Source of the DNA: Dethiobacter alkaliphilus AHT 1
GTDB lineage: Bacteria > Bacillota > Dethiobacteria > Dethiobacterales > Dethiobacteraceae
Assembly (NCBI RefSeq): GCF_000174415.1
Contig: NZ_ACJM01000006.1
Location: 1 to 64,000 of the forward strand
Direction: 5' to 3'
DNA: 64,000 bases
Made by a program: the position numbers and the translations under genes. The notes under the pieces were generated by a model. It was not told where the DNA came from. It did not search any database and saw nothing but the letters and a program-made list of their open reading frames with translations. Every line of letters begins with the position of its first letter. The stretch's first letter is position 1. Positions 60,519-64,000 of the stretch are shown here, in pieces.

Positions 60519-60547
60519 ACCTTAACACGAACGTGTGTTCCTGTCAA
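60519..60547 (-). promoter_or_regulatory. SOS promoter: LexA box inside the spacer, upstream of the RAYT gene
   Basis: CGAACGTGTGTTCC at 60528-60541 fits the Gram-positive LexA/DinR consensus CGAACRNRYGTTYC at every position. On the minus strand it fills the 17-bp spacer between TTGACA (60547-60542) and a weaker TAAGGT (60524-60519). Transcription would run into the RAYT gene about 100 bases downstream, through the REP copy. Confidence 0.75.
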
Positions 60548-60578
60548 GACCCAACTCTTGATTTCATTCCCATTAATA

Positions 60579-60614
60579 AAGAGTACGTTCACGTTACGGT
60601 GTGTTCGTACTCTT
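60579..60614 (-). terminator. Inverted repeat after dtd, probable terminator
   Basis: AAGAGTACG...CGTACTCTT, nine-base arms with an 18-base loop that has further pairing (AACAC/GTG). The T-run after it on the minus strand is short (CTCTTTATT). It begins 13 bases after the dtd stop codon. Confidence 0.5.
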
Positions 60615-60626
60615 CTCAAATTACCA

Positions 60627-61079
60627 TTATTTTAATCGTTGTTCGCTGTCGATGATGATAGTCACGGGACCATGGTTTGTGAGGCTGACGTCCATCATGG
60701 CGCCAAAGCGACCGGTAGCCACCGTGATGCCTCGCACACGCAATTCCTCGCAGAACTTCTCATACAACTGCTGGGCCAAATCAGGGGCAGCCGCGCCCGA
60801 GAAGCCGGGACGCCGCCCTTTGCGCGTATCAGCATAAAGAGTAAATTGGGATACTACCAGCGCTTCGCCGGCAATATCCAGCAGAGAGAGGTTCATTTTG
60901 CCTGCATCATCTTCAAAGATTCTTAAATTAACCGTCTTCTCTGCAAGATATGCGATATCATCTTCGTTGTCTTCCGGGCTCACCCCCAGCAGGATCAGAA
61001 ACCCTCTGTTGATTTTCCCGGTTATCTCACCGTCTACATCTACTCTGGCGGAAGAAACTCGCTGGATTACAACTCGCAC
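60627..61079 (-). CDS. dtd: D-aminoacyl-tRNA deacylase
   Basis: A 150-residue DTD. Both active-site motifs are present: [17 protein letters not shown] and the TNHGPVTII cis Gly-Pro motif. It removes D-amino acids (and glycine) from mischarged tRNA. The GTG start follows GGAGG by eight bases. It follows relA, as in many Firmicutes, but 217 bases and a REP block separate the two here. Confidence 0.96.
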   Translation of the reverse strand: MRVVIQRVSSARVDVDGEITGKINRGFLILLGVSPEDNEDDIAYLAEKTVNLRIFEDDAGKMNLSLLDIAGEALVVSQFTLYADTRKGRRPGFSGAAAPDLAQQLYEKFCEELRVRGITVATGRFGAMMDVSLTNHGPVTIIIDSEQRLK

Positions 61080-61189
61080 TTATTTGGCCTCCTCTGGCTT
61101 CCATTGTTGCCTATAGAGCATTTGAAGCAAACAGCAATTGGATGGTGGCTAAAAAACATTTAAGGACACAAGCTATCGTGGAAACTGGG

Positions 61190-61293
61190 GGAAATGACCT
61201 CCCTCTGTCTCAAATGGCGAGAATAGATGGGACAAATTGACCTGTCCCCTTTGTCTCGAAAACGTGGACAAAAAAACCTGTCCCTCTGTCCAC
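61190..61293 (-). repeat. REP array downstream of relA
   Basis: One clean copy at 61264-61293 (arms GTGGACA/TGTCCAC) starts two bases after the relA stop codon. Next to it are a diverged GGGACA-type copy (about 61228-61257, TGGGACAAATTGACCTGTCC) and a faint third (about 61194-61211, GACCTCCCTCTGTCTC). Quality falls with distance from relA. Confidence 0.7.
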
Positions 61294-61295
61294 GG

Positions 61296-63461
61296 TTAGC
61301 CGCTGAGGCGGTGGACGCGGTAGACGTCTTTGACGCGATTGATGCGGCTGATGACGTTGTCCAGGTGGTGGCGGTCGGCAACGGTGACCGTCATGTGGAT
61401 TTGTGACATGCGGTCTTTGGTGCTGCGGCCGTTTAGGGCGGTGATGTTTACTTTACATTCGGAGACGGCGTTGACCACATCCATGAGGATCTGGGGCCGG
61501 TCCATGGCGGTGACTTCAATATCCACAGGATAAGCGCCTTCGGGCTGTTCCTCCCAGTGGGCTTCTAAGTGGTGCGGTTTGTTCTCACCCCGCACCGATA
61601 CGTTGGGACAATCGCTGCGGTGCACAGAAACGCCGCGCCCGCGGGTAACCACACCCACAATTTTATCGCCGGGCACCGGTGTACAGCATTTGGCAAAACG
61701 GATTAACAGATTATCAATGCCGGCAATGCTCACACCTTTGCCGGTTTTCTTTGCTCCGGGCTTCTGCGGTTTAAACTCCCGCACCTGCTCCGGTTCATCA
61801 CCGGTGCCGTATTTTTTCCGGTACTCATCTTTGAGCCGGCTTACCGCCTGCTGCTGCGTTATCCCGCCCAGACCGATGGCCACATAAAAATCCTCTTCAT
61901 TTTGGATGTTAAACTTTCTGGCAGCTTCCTGCAGCAAAGAGGTTTTCAGATATTGCTGTGGATCCAGTTCCTGCTTACGCAGCTCCTTTTCCAGCAGTTC
62001 TTTACCCTTGCTCAGGTTTTCATCCCGCCGCTCCTTTTTAAACCAGGTACGAATCTTGGCTCTGGCACCGGAGCTTTTCACCATCTTGAGCCAGTCCCGG
62101 CTGGGCGAGCCCTGCTTGGCGGTCATAACCTCCACTATATCGCCGGTTTTTAACTCATAATCAAGGGGTACCAACCGGCCGTTTACCCTGGCGCCGATGC
62201 AGCGGTGTCCGATGTCGGTATGAATTTTATAGGCAAAGTCCAGCGGGATGGACCCTGCCGGCAGGTCAATTACATCCCCTTTGGGGGTAAAAACAAATAC
62301 TTCATCGGCAAACAAATCCAGTTTGACGTTTTCCATAAACTCGGAAGCATCCTTGGAATCCTGCTGCAGCTCCATTATCTGGCGCAGCCAGGTGAGCTTA
62401 TTGTCGATGGAGTCATCATCCCGGATATCGCCTTCTTTGTATCGCCAGTGGGCCGCAATCCCGAATTCCGCCGTCCGGTGCATTTCCCAGGTGCGGATCT
62501 GCACTTCCAAAAGCTCATTTTTGCCCACCATCACCAGCGTGTGCAGCGACTGATACATGTTAGGTTTGGGCATGGCAATATAGTCTTTAAAGCGGCCGGG
62601 AATGGGCTTCCATAAAGTATGAACAATTCCCAGCGCACCGTAACAGTCCTTTAGTGAATCCACAATAATGCGGATAGCCGTCAGGTCATAGATTTCATGA
62701 AACTCTTTGCCCTGCTCCTTCATCTTCTGCGAAATACTGTACAAGTGTTTGGGGCGGCCGGAAATGTGCGCTTGAATCCCCACATCCTCCAGCTTGGGCT
62801 CCAGCGTGTCCATAATCTGCCCGATAAACTGCTCCCGCTCCTGGCGCTTTTTAGCCAGTTTATCCACCAGGGCATAGTAGCGATCCCGCTCCAGGAAACG
62901 AAACGCCAGGTCTTCCAGCTCCCACTTTATCTTGTAAATCCCCAACCGGTGGGCAAGCGGCGCATAGATCTCCAGGGTCTCCCGGGAGATGGCCTGCTGC
63001 TTAATGGAAGTCAGGTATTTCAGCGTCCGCATGTTATGGGTGCGGTCAGCCAGCTTAATTAAAAGTACCCGGATGTCTTTGGCCATGGCGATAAACATTT
63101 TGCGCAGGTTTTCTGCCTGATGCTCTTCCTTGGATTTATACTCCAGCTTGGACAGTTTGGTCACACCGTCCACCAGCATGGCAATCTCCTCGCCGAATTT
63201 TTCCTCAATATCTTCCAGGGTAACCTCGGTATCCTCCACCACATCATGGAGCAGTCCGGCCACAATGGTATCCATATCCATTTCCAGCTCCGCCAGAATA
63301 TGAGACACCCCTAAAGGATGGGTAATATAGAGCTCGCCGGAAAAGCGCTTCTGACCCTGATGCGCTTCAACGGCAAACTTATAGGCTTCATTTAGCCGGC
63401 TCCAGTCCGGTTCCACCGGGTAATATAATTTAATTTTTTCTTTTAATTCTGCAAGACTCAT
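61296..63461 (-). CDS. relA: Bifunctional (p)ppGpp synthetase/hydrolase
   Basis: A 721-residue RelA/SpoT homologue from the ATG at 63461. The HD hydrolase domain is intact (HPLGVSHILAEL, LLHDVVEDT), as are the synthetase (YDLTAIRIIVD, FKDYIAMPKPNMYQSLHT), TGS (VFTPKGDVIDLPAGS) and ACT domains. Both activities are predicted. The start overlaps the stop of the recJ-like gene by four bases. Confidence 0.96.
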   Translation of the reverse strand: MSLAELKEKIKLYYPVEPDWSRLNEAYKFAVEAHQGQKRFSGELYITHPLGVSHILAELEMDMDTIVAGLLHDVVEDTEVTLEDIEEKFGEEIAMLVDGVTKLSKLEYKSKEEHQAENLRKMFIAMAKDIRVLLIKLADRTHNMRTLKYLTSIKQQAISRETLEIYAPLAHRLGIYKIKWELEDLAFRFLERDRYYALVDKLAKKRQEREQFIGQIMDTLEPKLEDVGIQAHISGRPKHLYSISQKMKEQGKEFHEIYDLTAIRIIVDSLKDCYGALGIVHTLWKPIPGRFKDYIAMPKPNMYQSLHTLVMVGKNELLEVQIRTWEMHRTAEFGIAAHWRYKEGDIRDDDSIDNKLTWLRQIMELQQDSKDASEFMENVKLDLFADEVFVFTPKGDVIDLPAGSIPLDFAYKIHTDIGHRCIGARVNGRLVPLDYELKTGDIVEVMTAKQGSPSRDWLKMVKSSGARAKIRTWFKKERRDENLSKGKELLEKELRKQELDPQQYLKTSLLQEAARKFNIQNEEDFYVAIGLGGITQQQAVSRLKDEYRKKYGTGDEPEQVREFKPQKPGAKKTGKGVSIAGIDNLLIRFAKCCTPVPGDKIVGVVTRGRGVSVHRSDCPNVSVRGENKPHHLEAHWEEQPEGAYPVDIEVTAMDRPQILMDVVNAVSECKVNITALNGRSTKDRMSQIHMTVTVADRHHLDNVISRINRVKDVYRVHRLSG

Positions 63462-64000
63462 GGTAAGTTTTCCCCTTCCGGGACAATCATGTCGGTGTCT
63501 TGTGTCAGGTGTCGTGCCAGATCCTTGGCAGGCGCTTCCCACCACAGGGCCTGAAACTTTCTAAATGCCGCCAGCGCCTCACAGCACTGACAAAAGGTCT
63601 CCGATTTCTCCAGATTGGCAAGCTGCAACCTTTGTTCCTGCCGTTTTTGGCCGGCCAACTCCGCAAACACAGTACGGGCCTGATTCACTAAGTATTGGGT
63701 TACAGGAAAAGATAACTCCTTGCGGGCCAGCTCCGGTGTCAGTGGGTCCTTGCTTTGTTCCAGGCAGGCTGCCAACTGCTGCAGCGTTTTCTCACTGGGA
63801 ATGGTGGCGGCAAAAATACGCTCGTTTAAGTGCAGCTCCTCACTGCCATAACAGAGGCAGATCTCCGGTTCGCCGCTAAACTTTATTGTTCCCAAAAGCC
63901 GGCCCACCGCATTTTGGTCAAATGGCAAATGATAAAACACCAGCATATCACAGCTTACATGCTCTGCATTTCGCCCCAACTGGGTCACCTCAACCCGGCT
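63458..64000 (-). CDS. recJ: C-terminal part of a RecJ-like exonuclease (partial)
   Basis: An open frame of 180 codons entering from the right edge (SRVEVTQLGRNAEHV) and ending at 63458. The visible part has no catalytic motif; it resembles the poorly conserved C-terminal extension seen in Firmicutes RecJ (VFYHLPFDQNAVGRLL). The call rests on that resemblance and on position, since recJ usually lies upstream of relA. If correct, the DHH catalytic half lies outside the window. Confidence 0.6.
   Translation of the reverse strand, partial: SRVEVTQLGRNAEHVSCDMLVFYHLPFDQNAVGRLLGTIKFSGEPEICLCYGSEELHLNERIFAATIPSEKTLQQLAACLEQSKDPLTPELARKELSFPVTQYLVNQARTVFAELAGQKRQEQRLQLANLEKSETFCQCCEALAAFRKFQALWWEAPAKDLARHLTQDTDMIVPEGENLP

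Overview
The window reads as a chromosomal segment of a Gram-positive, endospore-forming, anaerobic member of the Clostridia. It carries sigE, sigG, spoIIGA and a SpoVD-type PBP, a class III ribonucleotide reductase, and a dcw cluster in the Firmicutes order. The sulfur gene content recalls Dethiobacter-like haloalkaliphiles, but that placement is inference from gene content only. From about 442 to 34.9 kb nearly all genes lie on the minus strand.

Layout from left to right. 1-8.6 kb: a frame-broken yggS at the edge, an HlyD-like protein, pgeF, the nrdR-nrdD-nrdG unit behind tandem NrdR boxes, ymxH, and the spoIIGA-sigE-sigG sporulation block with a Spo0A box. 8.7-14.3 kb: a nickel/peptide-type ABC importer (called nikABCDE) with two tandem NikR-type operators; it is bracketed by inverted REP palindromes and sits between ftsZ and spoIIGA. 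14.3-31.4 kb: the full dcw cluster (mraZ, rsmH, ftsL, spoVD, murE, murF, mraY, murD, ftsW, murG, murB, murA, ftsQ, ftsA, ftsZ) with MraZ operator repeats. 31.5-41 kb: a small zinc-ribbon gene, resA/ccdA, mgtE, csoR, a non-coding stretch holding a composite hairpin repeat and a likely 6S RNA, aspS-hisS, and a chemoreceptor.

41-55 kb is a sulfur island: tatA and a frameshifted tatC, a YeeE-type thiosulfate/sulfur transporter with a divergent LysR regulator, three TusA-like proteins, a YeiH-type transporter, and an assimilatory route. The route runs from an SLC13 anion symporter through AprAB and a siroheme sulfite reductase to a ubiquitin-like sulfur carrier, its E1-like enzyme, a JAMM protease and cysteine synthase. 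Three consensus promoters in the island carry a shared palindromic operator just downstream of the -10 box, which points to one sulfur regulator.

55-64 kb: a second CcdA-like protein, a Pho-type phnCED importer, an SH3/amidase wall hydrolase, a RAYT (REP-associated tyrosine transposase) flanked by inverted REP palindromes and preceded by a LexA box inside a promoter, then dtd, relA and the 3' end of a recJ-like gene. The strongest leads are the REP/RAYT family whose palindromes sit at the seams between gene blocks, the SOS box before the RAYT, the shared sulfur operator, the sulfur-carrier protein ending in GGSR next to a JAMM protease, and the two-locus composite hairpin element. No tRNA, rRNA or CRISPR array was seen.
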